33,401 bases of DNA from Deltaproteobacteria bacterium (GTDB lineage Bacteria > Desulfobacterota > Desulfobacteria > Desulfobacterales > ETH-SRB1), in NCBI GenBank assembly GCA_030272815.1, contig JAJSZT010000038.1, positions 1 through 33,401 on the forward strand, given 5' to 3'. The translations under genes and the position numbers were made by a program. The notes below the pieces were generated by a model. It made no database searches. It had not been told where the DNA came from and saw nothing but the letters and a program-made list of their open reading frames with translations. This document shows, piece by piece, positions 1 to 8,306 of this stretch (positions are counted from its first letter, which is position 1; every line of letters begins with the position of its first letter).

Positions 1-432
1 CCTGTATCAGGTATTGTAGTAGAGTCTGATGAGGATGTTGCCGGAAATTATTTTGGAATTGATGATTTCCCAAAATTAATCAATGGTGGAAATGTAGGTT
101 ATGGATATGATTATAGTGTATTTGAGCACTTTAGAAGAGGATATGTGATAATTAAAACCGAAAAATATGGTTATATAGCAATGATTCCTGTTGGGCTTAA
201 CACAATATCATCTGTAATATTTAAAGAAAAATTCAAAAAAGTGACCAGTGAAAATCCTGTAGGGATTTGCAAAGGGGAAGAAATTGGATATTTTCAGTAC
301 GGAGGTTCGCTGAATATTCTTCTGTTTGAAAAAGGTTGCTTTCCTGCTGTAAGAATCCCTCAAGGACAAATTATTGGAACATTGAACGAAAAAGGTATAG
401 CAGATAAAGATAAACAACAATTCTCGTTTTAA
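1..432 (+). CDS. Phosphatidylserine decarboxylase family protein, C-terminal part (5' end outside window)
   Basis: The frame is open from base 1 to the TAA at 430-432, giving about 143 C-terminal residues; the first internal ATG (145) is not a credible start because homology-like sequence lies upstream of it. Visible family hallmarks are a PVSG segment at the left edge, a FEHFRRGY segment, IPVG followed by ISSV, and near the C-terminus GYFQYGGS. The GGS corresponds to the (L)GST processing site, where this family self-cleaves and converts the Ser into a pyruvoyl group. Such enzymes decarboxylate phosphatidylserine or related substrates in phospholipid synthesis; the YGGS variant is typical of the divergent PSD-like branch, so the exact substrate is uncertain. 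A miniature transposon starts 4 bp after the stop codon. Confidence 0.75.
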   Translation, partial: PVSGIVVESDEDVAGNYFGIDDFPKLINGGNVGYGYDYSVFEHFRRGYVIIKTEKYGYIAMIPVGLNTISSVIFKEKFKKVTSENPVGICKGEEIGYFQYGGSLNILLFEKGCFPAVRIPQGQIIGTLNEKGIADKDKQQFSF

Positions 433-435
433 TTT

Positions 436-616
436 AGGGCTCGGTCAAAAATAATTTGGTAGAATTTGCGCCCGAATTTGCCGTAGATTTAATCGACCTA
501 ATTGAGCAAAACCGCAGGAATAGTGAGCTATTTCGAGGACTTTTGCGATTGAAGATCGGTTAAAGATATGGTGAAGTCGGGATGCAAAAATGCCAAGTTA
601 TTTTTTACCGAGCCCT
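436..616. mobile_element. 181-bp MITE-like element, copy 1
   Basis: A 181-bp block is bounded by near-perfect 19-bp terminal inverted repeats (AGGGCTCGGTCAAAAATAA at the left; the right end reads as its complement with one mismatch). The same block, with about eight substitutions, recurs at 17886-18066. If the element is taken from GGGCTC to GAGCCC, the flanks show a 3-bp direct repeat TTA (434-436 and 616-618), as expected for a target-site duplication. No transposase is encoded, so mobilisation would be in trans. A TNA target duplication is known for part of the IS5 superfamily, but that assignment is inference. Confidence 0.8.
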
Positions 617-649
617 TATGTCAGCAATCACAACTTGGAGACGAAATGG

Positions 650-748
650 ATGATCGTCAGATACGTTATTGCATGGCTTCCGATGGTAGTGATCGGGATT
701 ATTAATGGTGTTATCCGGGAGCAATGGTATGGCAACTACCTTGCATGA
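650..748 (+). pseudogene. Remnant of a small membrane protein gene (N-terminus only)
   Basis: An ATG at 650, preceded by a GGAG at 636-639, opens a 32-codon frame ending in TGA at 746-748. The product is one hydrophobic segment (IAWLPMVVIGIING) followed by REQWYGNYLA. It resembles the first transmembrane helix of a small conserved multi-helix membrane protein, but family assignment is from memory and weak. It stops just after the first helix and lies between the miniature transposon and a glycosyltransferase fragment, so it is most likely debris rather than a functional gene. Confidence 0.3.
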
Positions 749-802
749 TTTAAAGTTTATATTTTGAAATTGCCATGGCAAATTTAAACACATATAAAAT
801 AT

Positions 803-969
803 TGGAGCAGCGAAGATCAGATATCTATGCCCCTTAATCGGCACCAACCTTCCTACAGATCCTACAACTAAAGCTTTGTCTTTGATTCCAAACGACCTTT
901 TCAGGCCGTCTACATCGTAAAAAGATAGATTATGAAATTTTCCATGGCGGAATTGATTTGGATAAAGAC
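803..969 (-). pseudogene. Rearranged glycosyltransferase (GT4-type) fragments
   Basis: On the minus strand, 916 down to about 803 encodes DVDGLKRSFGIKDK followed by VVGSVGRLVPIKGHRYL. This is the recognisable core of a GT4-family glycosyltransferase (the G-R-L-v-x-x-K-G-h motif after the donor-domain linker). Immediately beside it, on the plus strand, 931-969 reads FHGGIDLDKD, which is the segment that normally lies just before that core. The two halves are therefore head to head: the gene has been broken and one part inverted. No complete glycosyltransferase frame exists. The rearrangement also supplies the last residues of the neighbouring minus-strand gene. Confidence 0.5.
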
Positions 970-1667
970 CTGTAAACAGCATCTGTCTTCAGCCACATAT
1001 TCTTTCTATCTGAATCTTCTTTTTCACAAAATACTTTAAGAGAAATATGAAACTTTTGCTTTTTTTCATTAAATATTACAATTTCACAATAATCCCCTTT
1101 ATCATAGATATATTTGTATGGATAATCTTCTCTTTCAGAAAGCAATGTTGCCCTGTAAACCTCGTCAAATGTTAATGGGATATGTTCAAAACATATGTCA
1201 TTATACTCTGGAGCTATATTTACACCAAGTTCATCTGCAAACTGCTCGAGTTCCTCTCGTGTGCAGTTAATAGTCCTGTAATGTCTTCTATATGATATCT
1301 CCTCGCATTCACGGCGAATATACTCCAAAAGAAAACGACCTATCATCTTCTCCAGGCCGGGATCAATTCTGTTCTTTCTCTTCTGATATTTCTTTAATCT
1401 GTTATAATTTATAATTGCTCTTTTTAATCCACGAAAAATCGATAATCTCCTGTTTGCGAACTTGAGATCTCGCAATATAATGGTTTTGAAACGGTTTATT
1501 GCTGCATCCTCCAGGCGTTTAATATCTGATAAAGTCAGTATCAGCTTTGGGCCTTCTTCTTCCTCAGTAAGATAATAAAGAGCTTCATAAAAAGCCACTT
1601 CCGGCATCTCCCCTGAATTCTCAACCCAATCGACTTCTTGTTGCAGATAGCTTTCCCCGGAATTCAC
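930..1667 (-). CDS. Unknown protein, C-terminus probably replaced by rearrangement
   Basis: This is a 245-residue protein I do not recognise. It starts with GTG (1665-1667), with a weak GGGAG about 12 nt upstream and no better start. Composition is charged and mostly helical: an acidic stretch EEEEGPK near residue 38, then several Arg/Lys-rich helices (about 55-105). It has no signal peptide or membrane segment. It lies 29 bp after the thioredoxin/HEAT gene on the same strand and probably shares its transcript with the two-component genes. Oddity: the last ~10 residues (ending KSIPPWKIS) are antisense to a glycosyltransferase fragment (the HGGIDLDK segment), so the native C-terminus appears to have been lost by recombination near 970-985. 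Function unknown. Confidence 0.6.
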   Translation of the reverse strand: MNSGESYLQQEVDWVENSGEMPEVAFYEALYYLTEEEEGPKLILTLSDIKRLEDAAINRFKTIILRDLKFANRRLSIFRGLKRAIINYNRLKKYQKRKNRIDPGLEKMIGRFLLEYIRRECEEISYRRHYRTINCTREELEQFADELGVNIAPEYNDICFEHIPLTFDEVYRATLLSEREDYPYKYIYDKGDYCEIVIFNEKKQKFHISLKVFCEKEDSDRKNMWLKTDAVYRSLSKSIPPWKIS

Positions 1668-1696
1668 TTTTTATTATGCTCCCGTTTTTTAGTCAT

Positions 1697-2683
1697 CTAA
1701 GGCATGGTTCTGATACTCTTCTCAATTCTCTTTAAAGCTTCTCTTGCGGCATCTCTTACTTCATCATGGTATATCCCGCTGTATAATAGATTTTCCAGCT
1801 TAGAAACCATTTCGATATTTCCGGTTTCTCCCAAAACATATATAATATCGCCCTTAATTCGGTCCTCAACACTTTGGAACTGCTCCCACAGGGGATTAAT
1901 AACCTGGCTGGCCAGTGCGTTATTCTTCTCAACAATATATTCGAATGCCACCATTGCACCAAGACGAACCGGCCATTTTTCATGAATAAGTGTATTAATA
2001 AAGGCGGGGAAAATACAGTTATGGTCAAGCATCATTTCTGCTACCTGATCGGCATTACCTTCTTTTAACAAGCTAATAATTGATGAGATGCTAAGATTGG
2101 AAGGGTTGCGGTTAAGTATTATCTCAACTATTTCGTTAAGATTTGTAGTACCGGTCCATCGGAAGTTTTCATCCAGCAAAAGCGTTGGTGCGGATCGAAT
2201 ATTATTCAGCTCTGCAATTTCAGGAAAAAGTGTGCCGTCAATAATTTCAAGCTTTATTAACTCATTTGCAAAAGTAAGGGGAATAAGTTGCTTAACGCTT
2301 TTCGGGCAAAAAGGACATTGTTTTGCTATATATAATTTAAGATCAGCGGGAATTTTAACTTTATCAAGTCGATTTTGTACTTCACCGGTTAATTTAAACG
2401 AATTGCCGTCAAGTAAAGTCAGTGCTTCAAGAAATGGCTCTAATTCAGCCCCGAGAGGTATTGCATGGTAATATATACTTCTGCCCACCTTGATGGCAGG
2501 CACCTGGTTTTCATCATCCTTGATTTGATTAATACTGAGTTTGGAAGCAAGGTTTGATAATTTATCACTGAATTCTCTGAACCCTGTACTTCTTTCATCT
2601 TCCGTCAAAATAAGATCCATTTCGATTTTACCAGATAATCCATCATTCCATCTTTTAATCGTTTTTTCTTCCTGTGACGTCAT
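1697..2683 (-). CDS. Thioredoxin-fold protein with C-terminal HEAT-like repeats
   Basis: The product has 328 residues and an ATG start with AAGGAA 6 nt upstream. Residues 20-105 look like a first, Cys-less thioredoxin-like half. Residues 112-190 form a second thioredoxin/glutaredoxin fold with the redox motif CPFC (C123, C126) and the cis-Pro region SAPTLLL. This tandem arrangement resembles the N-terminal domain of AhpF and other glutaredoxin-like proteins. Residues ~205-320 are helical repeats of HEAT type (WPVRLGAMVAFEYI, IKGDIIYVLGETGN, DEVRDAAREALKRIE). A cytosolic thiol-disulfide role with a protein-binding scaffold is inferred. The start lies 2 bp from the response-regulator stop, so expression is probably coupled to the two-component system; the substrate is unknown. 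Confidence 0.75.
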   Translation of the reverse strand: MTSQEEKTIKRWNDGLSGKIEMDLILTEDERSTGFREFSDKLSNLASKLSINQIKDDENQVPAIKVGRSIYYHAIPLGAELEPFLEALTLLDGNSFKLTGEVQNRLDKVKIPADLKLYIAKQCPFCPKSVKQLIPLTFANELIKLEIIDGTLFPEIAELNNIRSAPTLLLDENFRWTGTTNLNEIVEIILNRNPSNLSISSIISLLKEGNADQVAEMMLDHNCIFPAFINTLIHEKWPVRLGAMVAFEYIVEKNNALASQVINPLWEQFQSVEDRIKGDIIYVLGETGNIEMVSKLENLLYSGIYHDEVRDAAREALKRIEKSIRTMP

Positions 2684-2685
2684 TT

Positions 2686-3429
2686 TTATTCCTTATTATG
2701 ACCTTGATCGAAAACGTAGCCTATAGAACGAAGGCTTTTAAAATGCGCCGGCTTTTTGGGATTATCCTCAAAATACTTTCTAAACCTCACAATAAAATTA
2801 TCTACAGTTCTGGTTGTCGTATCTCTATTGTAACCCCAGCCTATTTCCAAAAGTTTGCTTCTGGAAAGCGGCTTGCCTCGATTTGCAATAAAAAGTTTTA
2901 AAAGTTTTACTTCCTGCTCTGTCAGATTTATTTTTCCGCATTTACAGTCTGCAACGGAAGTCTCAAAATTGATGTGGTTGCCTCCAAAAGCATAGGTTTT
3001 CGGTAATGAAGCAAAACCGAAGCCGTTTATACCATTTCCCCCATGGTTCCAGGATCCTCTGGTTAAAAGTCTTACAATTCTCAGCAAAAACTCTTCGAGG
3101 TTGAAAGGCTTTGAAAGATAATCATCCACTCCATAAGAAAAACCTTTTATCCTGTCATCGGGTTCGCCCTTAGCTGATAAAATAAGTATAGGAATCCGTT
3201 CATCCTCAAGACGGATATTTTGAAGCACGGACAATCCGTCAATTCCTGGCAGCATTATATCAAGCACTATCAGATCCGGCATCCATTCCTTCCATTTTTT
3301 AAGGCCTGAAACACCGTCTGAAGCAATAATTACATCATATCCCTGGAGTGAAAGATTTAATTTTAAACCTTCCGCTATATGTCTCTCATCTTCAATTACA
3401 AGAATACGCTTCTTATCGGCATCATTCAT
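2686..3429 (-). CDS. OmpR/PhoB-family response regulator
   Basis: I chose the ATG at 3429 (247 residues); an in-frame TTG at 3453 would add 8 residues and overlap the kinase stop. The receiver domain occupies residues 8-120 with acidic pocket E13/D14, phospho-acceptor D57 in VLDIMLPG, S85 and K107 (DDYLSKPF). The C-terminal winged helix (about 150-245) shows the Trans_reg_C pattern LTEQEVKLLKLF, SRSKLLEIGWG and RTVDNFIVRFRKYF, ending in SLRSIGYVF. A short CKC sits between the domains. It is the partner of the histidine kinase immediately upstream and presumably controls its own operon and possibly the divergent gene at 4727; targets cannot be read from the sequence. Confidence 0.92.
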   Translation of the reverse strand: MNDADKKRILVIEDERHIAEGLKLNLSLQGYDVIIASDGVSGLKKWKEWMPDLIVLDIMLPGIDGLSVLQNIRLEDERIPILILSAKGEPDDRIKGFSYGVDDYLSKPFNLEEFLLRIVRLLTRGSWNHGGNGINGFGFASLPKTYAFGGNHINFETSVADCKCGKINLTEQEVKLLKLFIANRGKPLSRSKLLEIGWGYNRDTTTRTVDNFIVRFRKYFEDNPKKPAHFKSLRSIGYVFDQGHNKE

Positions 3430-3449
3430 GGAAGTACCCCGCAATACAC

Positions 3450-4403
3450 TCAAGGTCTATAGGGCAAAATTAAAGTAAAAACCGATCCTTTTCCTATTCC
3501 TTTACTTTCCGCAATGACTTTTCCTTTATGGATTCGAGCAATATTCTGGACAAGATGCAGGCCAAGACCGCTGCCCTTTGCCGACATATTATCAGACCGA
3601 CCTGCCTGATAAAATTTCCTGAATATTTTCTTAGTTTCATTCTTATCAAATCCAATCCCGTTGTCCTCAAAATGTATATGTAATTCACGCTTTTTGGGCT
3701 CAAAAGTAATATCTATTTTGGGTCTTTCCGACGCGTTATATTTAACGGCATTAGTCAAAAGATTCATAAGGAGCATCTCAAATAAAGACGAATCTATCCG
3801 ACAAGAGAAGTACCGGCCGGATGGATTATGAATATTTATCTCGCAATTCTGAAAAAGATGGTTGTTGTTTTTAAGAAATTGTTTAACTACTTGATTGATA
3901 TCTACTATAGAAAAATTTCCTTTATAATTCTTGCTTTGAATTCTGGCAAGATTCAATATGCGGTTTATGTTGTCAGAAAGCTGGGTTACATCCTGAATCA
4001 TATAGCGGATGTATTTAAGCCGATCTTCTCTGGAAAGCTCATGTTTTAGAAATGTTTCCAGATATAACTTCAATGAAGTAACTGGGGTTTTCAGCTCATG
4101 GGTAAAATTATTGATGAAATTATGCTGCAGCCTATACAGTTGTGCTGTTTTCTGGGTATATACAAATATCATCAATATACCCATAAGAATTATACCAACA
4201 AGAATCGAAAGAACCATAATAACTACCCATGTCTGAGATTCCAGAACCTGACTGGGATCAAGGTCAAATCTTAACATAACAGCTTTAAGTCCTGTGCTGA
4301 CCTCCATGTACCAGTGGATATACAGGATCAGAGACAATGCCAGGGCTACTACCGATAAAATAAAGATAAGAATCGGATGAAAAAACAGTTTTGATTTATT
4401 CAT
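3450..4403 (-). CDS. Membrane sensor histidine kinase
   Basis: The product has 317 residues. Two transmembrane helices (about 9-30 and 59-82) bracket only ~28 periplasmic residues, so there is no room for a sizeable extracytoplasmic sensor domain; signals may be sensed in the membrane or through a partner. The HisKA domain carries the phospho-acceptor H102 in FTHELKTPVTS. The ATPase domain shows the N box (LLTNAVKYNA), G1 box (DNGIGF), F box (FRKFYQAG) and G2 box (GSGLGLHLV), so all catalytic boxes are intact. The stop lies just upstream of the response-regulator start, a standard pair. Upstream, 4404-4726 is a divergent intergenic region shared with the plus-strand gene at 4727. Confidence 0.9.
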   Translation of the reverse strand: MNKSKLFFHPILIFILSVVALALSLILYIHWYMEVSTGLKAVMLRFDLDPSQVLESQTWVVIMVLSILVGIILMGILMIFVYTQKTAQLYRLQHNFINNFTHELKTPVTSLKLYLETFLKHELSREDRLKYIRYMIQDVTQLSDNINRILNLARIQSKNYKGNFSIVDINQVVKQFLKNNNHLFQNCEINIHNPSGRYFSCRIDSSLFEMLLMNLLTNAVKYNASERPKIDITFEPKKRELHIHFEDNGIGFDKNETKKIFRKFYQAGRSDNMSAKGSGLGLHLVQNIARIHKGKVIAESKGIGKGSVFTLILPYRP

Positions 4404-4432
4404 AATATATCATGGATATGATTTAATAAAAT

Positions 4433-4576
4433 GTAAGCGTTCACGGAACATTGAAATTAGAAAATAGAAATTGGGAAGAACAGTACAAAAGAATGAAGGC
4501 CAAATTTTCAATTTCTATTTTAATCTCTCCCAAATTTCTACTTTCCAATTTCAAGTTTCAAGCCGTGAACGGCCAC
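4433..4576. repeat. Dispersed CCGTTCACGG repeat, copy A, long imperfect hairpin
   Basis: This repeat fills much of the 323-bp divergent intergenic region (4404-4726). Its ends are complementary: GTAAGCGTTCACGG at 4433-4446 matches the complement of the right end, GTGGCCGTTCACGG, and pairing continues through TTGAAATT...AGAAATTGGGA with mismatches, giving arms of roughly 45 bp. A related block occurs at 6618-6711 and a short palindromic version at 8764-8789. The rest of the intergenic region is very AT-rich, with a TATTAT near 4673-4678 that could be the -10 of the plus-strand gene. Confidence 0.65.
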
Positions 4577-4726
4577 CAAAATTGAAAGATCTCATATTAA
4601 GTATAGTTCAAAATTAAAGATTTGTAAAACTTTTGTAAAATATAAAAACAGTACTGTAATTTTTAACTGTTCTATATTATAAAACTTTTTTGCAACTTAG
4701 TAAGTTAACATTAAAAGGGTCAATAA

Positions 4727-6610
4727 ATGAAAAACTATTATCATGAATTTCATATTCCGGTTATGGGTACCGGTCACTCTGTTGATACACCCATACGTGT
4801 AGCCTGTTTAGGCATTACATCGGTTATATCTCTAGTTGATGATCTGTTGCTGGAAAAAATCCGAAAATATTATTCTGAAAAATTCAGCCTGCCGTATTCC
4901 AGGATACCGGCAAACGAAAATGACGGAAGAGCGAAAAGAATAACAGCCTATCTTGAAACAGTACAAGAAATTGTACATATTAAAATGGACGGGATAAAGA
5001 AACAACCGTTTTTCAAAAATAATGAAAAAAGCAAATACTTTGATCTGCTGCCTGAAGAATCCCCTTTAAAAAAGGCATACAGCGAACTTTTAAACATGAA
5101 AGAAGGATCAAAAAGATCTGCCCTGGAAAAAGAGCTGACAAGTAAAATAAGGCCCGGCTCCATTGACGTAAATTTAATGGTAAAAGTTGACCGCACTATT
5201 TACGACAGTAATGGAGAGCCGTTAAGTAATGAATTCAGCGATGCAAAAACAGGACTTAGGGGCTATGCCGAAAGCAGCCTTGAATCCGCCATTGTATTTT
5301 CAGCCGGAATAAACCAACGCCTGTTCAATTATATGACCCGCTTCAGAGACTTTTACAAGGATAAAACAGGACAAATCAAAAAGAAAATAATTCTAAAGGT
5401 GAGCGATTTCCGATCTGCGCTCATACAAGGTAAATTCCTGGCTAAAAGAGGCCTGGAAGTTCATGAATTCCGCATTGAGTCAGGGCTCAATTGCGGTGGT
5501 CATGCTTTTGCTTCAAATGGAATTTTGCTGCCGACAGCGCTTAAGGAAGTTAAAAAAAAACGTGCAAAACTGGCAGATGAATTTCTACCGCTTATAAAAA
5601 AATATTACAAGAAAATGGGCTGGGAATATGCTGAATCCGCCCAAAACAACAGCCCTCTTGTCACGGTCCAGGGCGGTATCGGCAATAATGGAGAAGTACG
5701 CAGACTAAAAGAAGATTTTGGCATGGACATGACAGGCTGGGGCAGTCCTTTCTTGCTGGTTCCGGAAACTACCTGTATTGACCACTCTACTCTTGAGCTC
5801 TTAAGACTGTCAGGTGAAAAAGATCTCTATTTGAGCGATGTCTCTCCTATTGGAGTGCCTTTCAACAATTTACGCAAAACAGGGTCGGAAATATATACCA
5901 GTAAAAAGGCTGCGGAAGGCAATCCAGGTTCAGCGTGCCCGAAGAAATTCCTTGTATCCAATACTGAATTTACAAAACAGCCTATTTGTCTGGCATCAAA
6001 ACAATACCAGACAATGAAGCTGGAACAAATAAACAAGCAAGTGCTTCCGGAGCCGGAAAAAGAAAAGTATAAAAAAAATATCGTACAAAAAACCTGCCTT
6101 TGTGATCATCTCGGCAACGGCGCCCTTATTAACCTGGGGATATCCAAAAAAGAAAATTCTCCCCAGTCAATATGCCCCGGGCCCAATATAGCATGGTTTA
6201 ACAAAATTTATACTTTAAAAGAAATGGTTAATCATATATATGGAAGGGGCCGGTCTTTGATCCCGGCTGAACGACCGCATATGTTTGCCAAGGAAATCGA
6301 AATGTATGTTGACTATTTTGAAAAGCAGGTAAAGATTTGTGATTGTTCGCCAAGGGAAGTCAAGACATTGAAGGAATTTAAGGAAAATTTAGAAAAAGGT
6401 ATGAACCTCTGTCTAAGTATAGCTCAGAAACAGCCTTTTGAAGGAGAAAACCTGGCTTCTATTCCTCCCTGTGTGGAAAAACAAAAGACCAGACTGGAGT
6501 CCATTTACTCTGATTTTGAAAAACTAGTTAATAAACGATCTGAAAACCTCGTTTTCCTGCAAACAAAACATTCTGTGGAGTCTGAGCAAAAAATTGCTCA
6601 GACTGTTTAG
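4727..6610 (+). CDS. Nitronate-monooxygenase-like, cysteine-rich conserved protein
   Basis: The product has 627 residues, with an ATG preceded by AAGGG at 7 nt. The N-terminus (PVMGTGHSVDTPIRVACLGITSV split over residues 11-33) and the segments GLNCGGHA (253-260) and VQGGIGNNGEV (314-324) followed by GWGSPFLLVPE resemble the FMN-binding TIM barrel of the NPD/nitronate monooxygenase family (EAGGH and AGGI motifs). The protein is about twice the usual length. The extra C-terminal part is rich in paired Cys: CLCD (457-460), CPGP (483-486), CDC (538-540) and single Cys at 350, 404, 421, 562 and 582. That pattern suggests a metal or Fe-S site. Substrate unknown. It stands alone between a divergent kinase and convergent pckA. 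Confidence 0.6.
   Translation: MKNYYHEFHIPVMGTGHSVDTPIRVACLGITSVISLVDDLLLEKIRKYYSEKFSLPYSRIPANENDGRAKRITAYLETVQEIVHIKMDGIKKQPFFKNNEKSKYFDLLPEESPLKKAYSELLNMKEGSKRSALEKELTSKIRPGSIDVNLMVKVDRTIYDSNGEPLSNEFSDAKTGLRGYAESSLESAIVFSAGINQRLFNYMTRFRDFYKDKTGQIKKKIILKVSDFRSALIQGKFLAKRGLEVHEFRIESGLNCGGHAFASNGILLPTALKEVKKKRAKLADEFLPLIKKYYKKMGWEYAESAQNNSPLVTVQGGIGNNGEVRRLKEDFGMDMTGWGSPFLLVPETTCIDHSTLELLRLSGEKDLYLSDVSPIGVPFNNLRKTGSEIYTSKKAAEGNPGSACPKKFLVSNTEFTKQPICLASKQYQTMKLEQINKQVLPEPEKEKYKKNIVQKTCLCDHLGNGALINLGISKKENSPQSICPGPNIAWFNKIYTLKEMVNHIYGRGRSLIPAERPHMFAKEIEMYVDYFEKQVKICDCSPREVKTLKEFKENLEKGMNLCLSIAQKQPFEGENLASIPPCVEKQKTRLESIYSDFEKLVNKRSENLVFLQTKHSVESEQKIAQTV
6579..6604 (+). terminator. Perfect 11-bp hairpin over the 3' end of the plus-strand gene
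   Basis: AGTCTGAGCAA (6579-6589), a 4-base A loop and TTGCTCAGACT (6594-6604) form a perfect stem, followed by only GTTT before the TAG stop at 6608-6610. The U-tract is short, so termination would be weak or rely on the stem; the hairpin lies within the last codons. An RNA-stability role at this convergent gene end is an alternative. Confidence 0.4.
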
Positions 6611-6617
6611 GAAAAAT

Positions 6618-6711
6618 GTAGCCGTTCACGGCTTGAAACTTGAAATTGGGAAGAACGGTACAAAAGCATGAAGGCCAAATTTCCAATTTCTAATTTCCAA
6701 TTTCTAATTTC
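6618..6711. repeat. Dispersed CCGTTCACGG repeat, copy B, supplying the pckA stop codon
   Basis: GTAGCCGTTCACGG at 6618-6631 is followed by a GAAATTGGGAAGAAC block and GAAGGCCAAATTT, matching copy A (4433-4576) almost base for base over ~75 bp, then degenerating into CCAATTTCTAATTT tandem units. The repeat overlaps the 3' end of pckA: the last residues of the enzyme (about VKLEIGN) and its TAG at 6690-6692 are encoded by repeat sequence, implying that the element inserted into or expanded over the original gene end. Confidence 0.65.
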
Positions 6712-8297
6712 ACTTCATTCGACACAAATGGTTCATATTGCTTGAACTTTTCTTTAAATTCTTCTGATAGTTCTTTAGCTTTTTTTTCATAACTTTCTTT
6801 ATTTTCCCATGTATTTTTCGGCATTAAAATCTCTTCAGGCACACCAGGGCAATGCTGCGGTATTTCAAAGCCAAAAAAGGGATCCATTGTATATTTAGCT
6901 TCATCCAATTTCCCTTCAAGAGCGGCATTCAACAATGCACGTGTATGTTTAATAGAAATACGATGACCAACACCATAAGGCCCCCCGGTCCATCCTGTAT
7001 TAACCAGCCAGCATTTAACATTATGCTCATTAATTTTCCTGCCCAATAATTTTGCATATTCACTGGGGTGAAGCGGCATAAACGGCGCTCCGAAACAACT
7101 GCTGAAAGTCGCCATCGGCTCAGTTATACTGGCCTCTGTTCCAGCGACTTTCGCCGTATAGCCAAGAAGAAAATGATAAGAAGCCTGCTCAGAAGTTAAT
7201 TTTGAAATCGGCGGCAATATCCCAAAAGCATCAGCCGTTAAAAAAATTACATTTTCAGGATGATCGCCCTTGCCGTCTCTAACTATATTATTCAAATGAG
7301 TAAGTGGATAGGCCGCACGTGTATTTTCAGTTATACTTGAATCATCTAAATTTACTACTCGTGTTACAGGATCGATAATAACATTCTCAAGAATCGTACC
7401 AAATTTTCGTGTTGTTTCATAAATTTCCGGTTCTGCTTCTTTTGACAAATTAATTACCTTGGCGTAGCAACCGCCTTCGAAATTAAAAATTCCTTTATCA
7501 CTCCAGCCATGTTCATCATCACCTATTAAAGTACGATCAGGAGAGGCGGAAAGGGTTGTCTTGCCAGTTCCGGAAAGTCCAAAAAACAACGCAGTATCAC
7601 CGCCCCTTCCGACATTGGCGCTGCAATGCATAGAAAGAACCTTCTTTTGGGGCAGGAGATAATTTAAAACCGTAAAAACCGACTTTTTAATTTCACCGCC
7701 GTAATATGTCCCACATATCAAAATAATTTTTTTTGTAAAATTAACCAGAATAAAAGTTTCTGAATTGATTTCATCAAGTTCAGGGTTGCCAAGAAATTTC
7801 GGCATGGCAATTACGGTAAATTCCGGGCTAAAATTAACAAGCTGACTACGGTCCCTTATGCGAAGTAAAAGATTTCTTGCAAAAAGCGCCTGCCAGGCAA
7901 ATTCGGTAATTACTCTTATTGACACACGATACCTGTTATCAGCGCCTGCATATGAATCCTGCACATATATTTCACGATCCTGTAAATAGGCTTTAACGCG
8001 TTCAAAAACATGATCAAATTTTTTAGCATCATATGGAACGTTTACCTTGCCCCAGTTAATCTTATCAGCAGTATTTTCATCTTTTACGATAAATTTGTCA
8101 TCAGGAGCACGGCCTGTGCTCTTCCCAGGCCTGCTAACAAACAGGGGGCCCAGATGAGTGATAACTCCCTCATTATTTTTTACTGCATGCTCGTATAATA
8201 TCGGAGTGCAATAATTCCAGTGTACTTTTTTCAGATTTGTCAAACCAAGGTATTCAAGCCCTGGTTCCAGCTCCAGAAGTTCATCTATTGATTTCAT
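6690..8297 (-). CDS. pckA: Phosphoenolpyruvate carboxykinase (ATP)
   Basis: The product has 535 residues, the normal length for the ATP-dependent enzyme, which interconverts oxaloacetate plus ATP and PEP plus CO2 plus ADP in the cytosol (gluconeogenesis or anaplerosis). Hallmarks are RAPDDKF (63-69), the kinase-1a P-loop GLSGTGKT (240-247), the metal site IGDDEHGW (258-265), FNFEGGCYAK (271-280) and the late segments TGWTGG and GYTAKVAGTE. The ATG is preceded by GAGGTGG. It starts 9 bp after the DUF296 gene stop on the same strand and is probably co-transcribed with it. The C-terminal handful of residues and the stop lie inside a dispersed repeat; the catalytic core is unaffected. Confidence 0.97.
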   Translation of the reverse strand: MKSIDELLELEPGLEYLGLTNLKKVHWNYCTPILYEHAVKNNEGVITHLGPLFVSRPGKSTGRAPDDKFIVKDENTADKINWGKVNVPYDAKKFDHVFERVKAYLQDREIYVQDSYAGADNRYRVSIRVITEFAWQALFARNLLLRIRDRSQLVNFSPEFTVIAMPKFLGNPELDEINSETFILVNFTKKIILICGTYYGGEIKKSVFTVLNYLLPQKKVLSMHCSANVGRGGDTALFFGLSGTGKTTLSASPDRTLIGDDEHGWSDKGIFNFEGGCYAKVINLSKEAEPEIYETTRKFGTILENVIIDPVTRVVNLDDSSITENTRAAYPLTHLNNIVRDGKGDHPENVIFLTADAFGILPPISKLTSEQASYHFLLGYTAKVAGTEASITEPMATFSSCFGAPFMPLHPSEYAKLLGRKINEHNVKCWLVNTGWTGGPYGVGHRISIKHTRALLNAALEGKLDEAKYTMDPFFGFEIPQHCPGVPEEILMPKNTWENKESYEKKAKELSEEFKEKFKQYEPFVSNEVKLEIGN

Positions 8298-8306
8298 ATC
8301 GCCACC

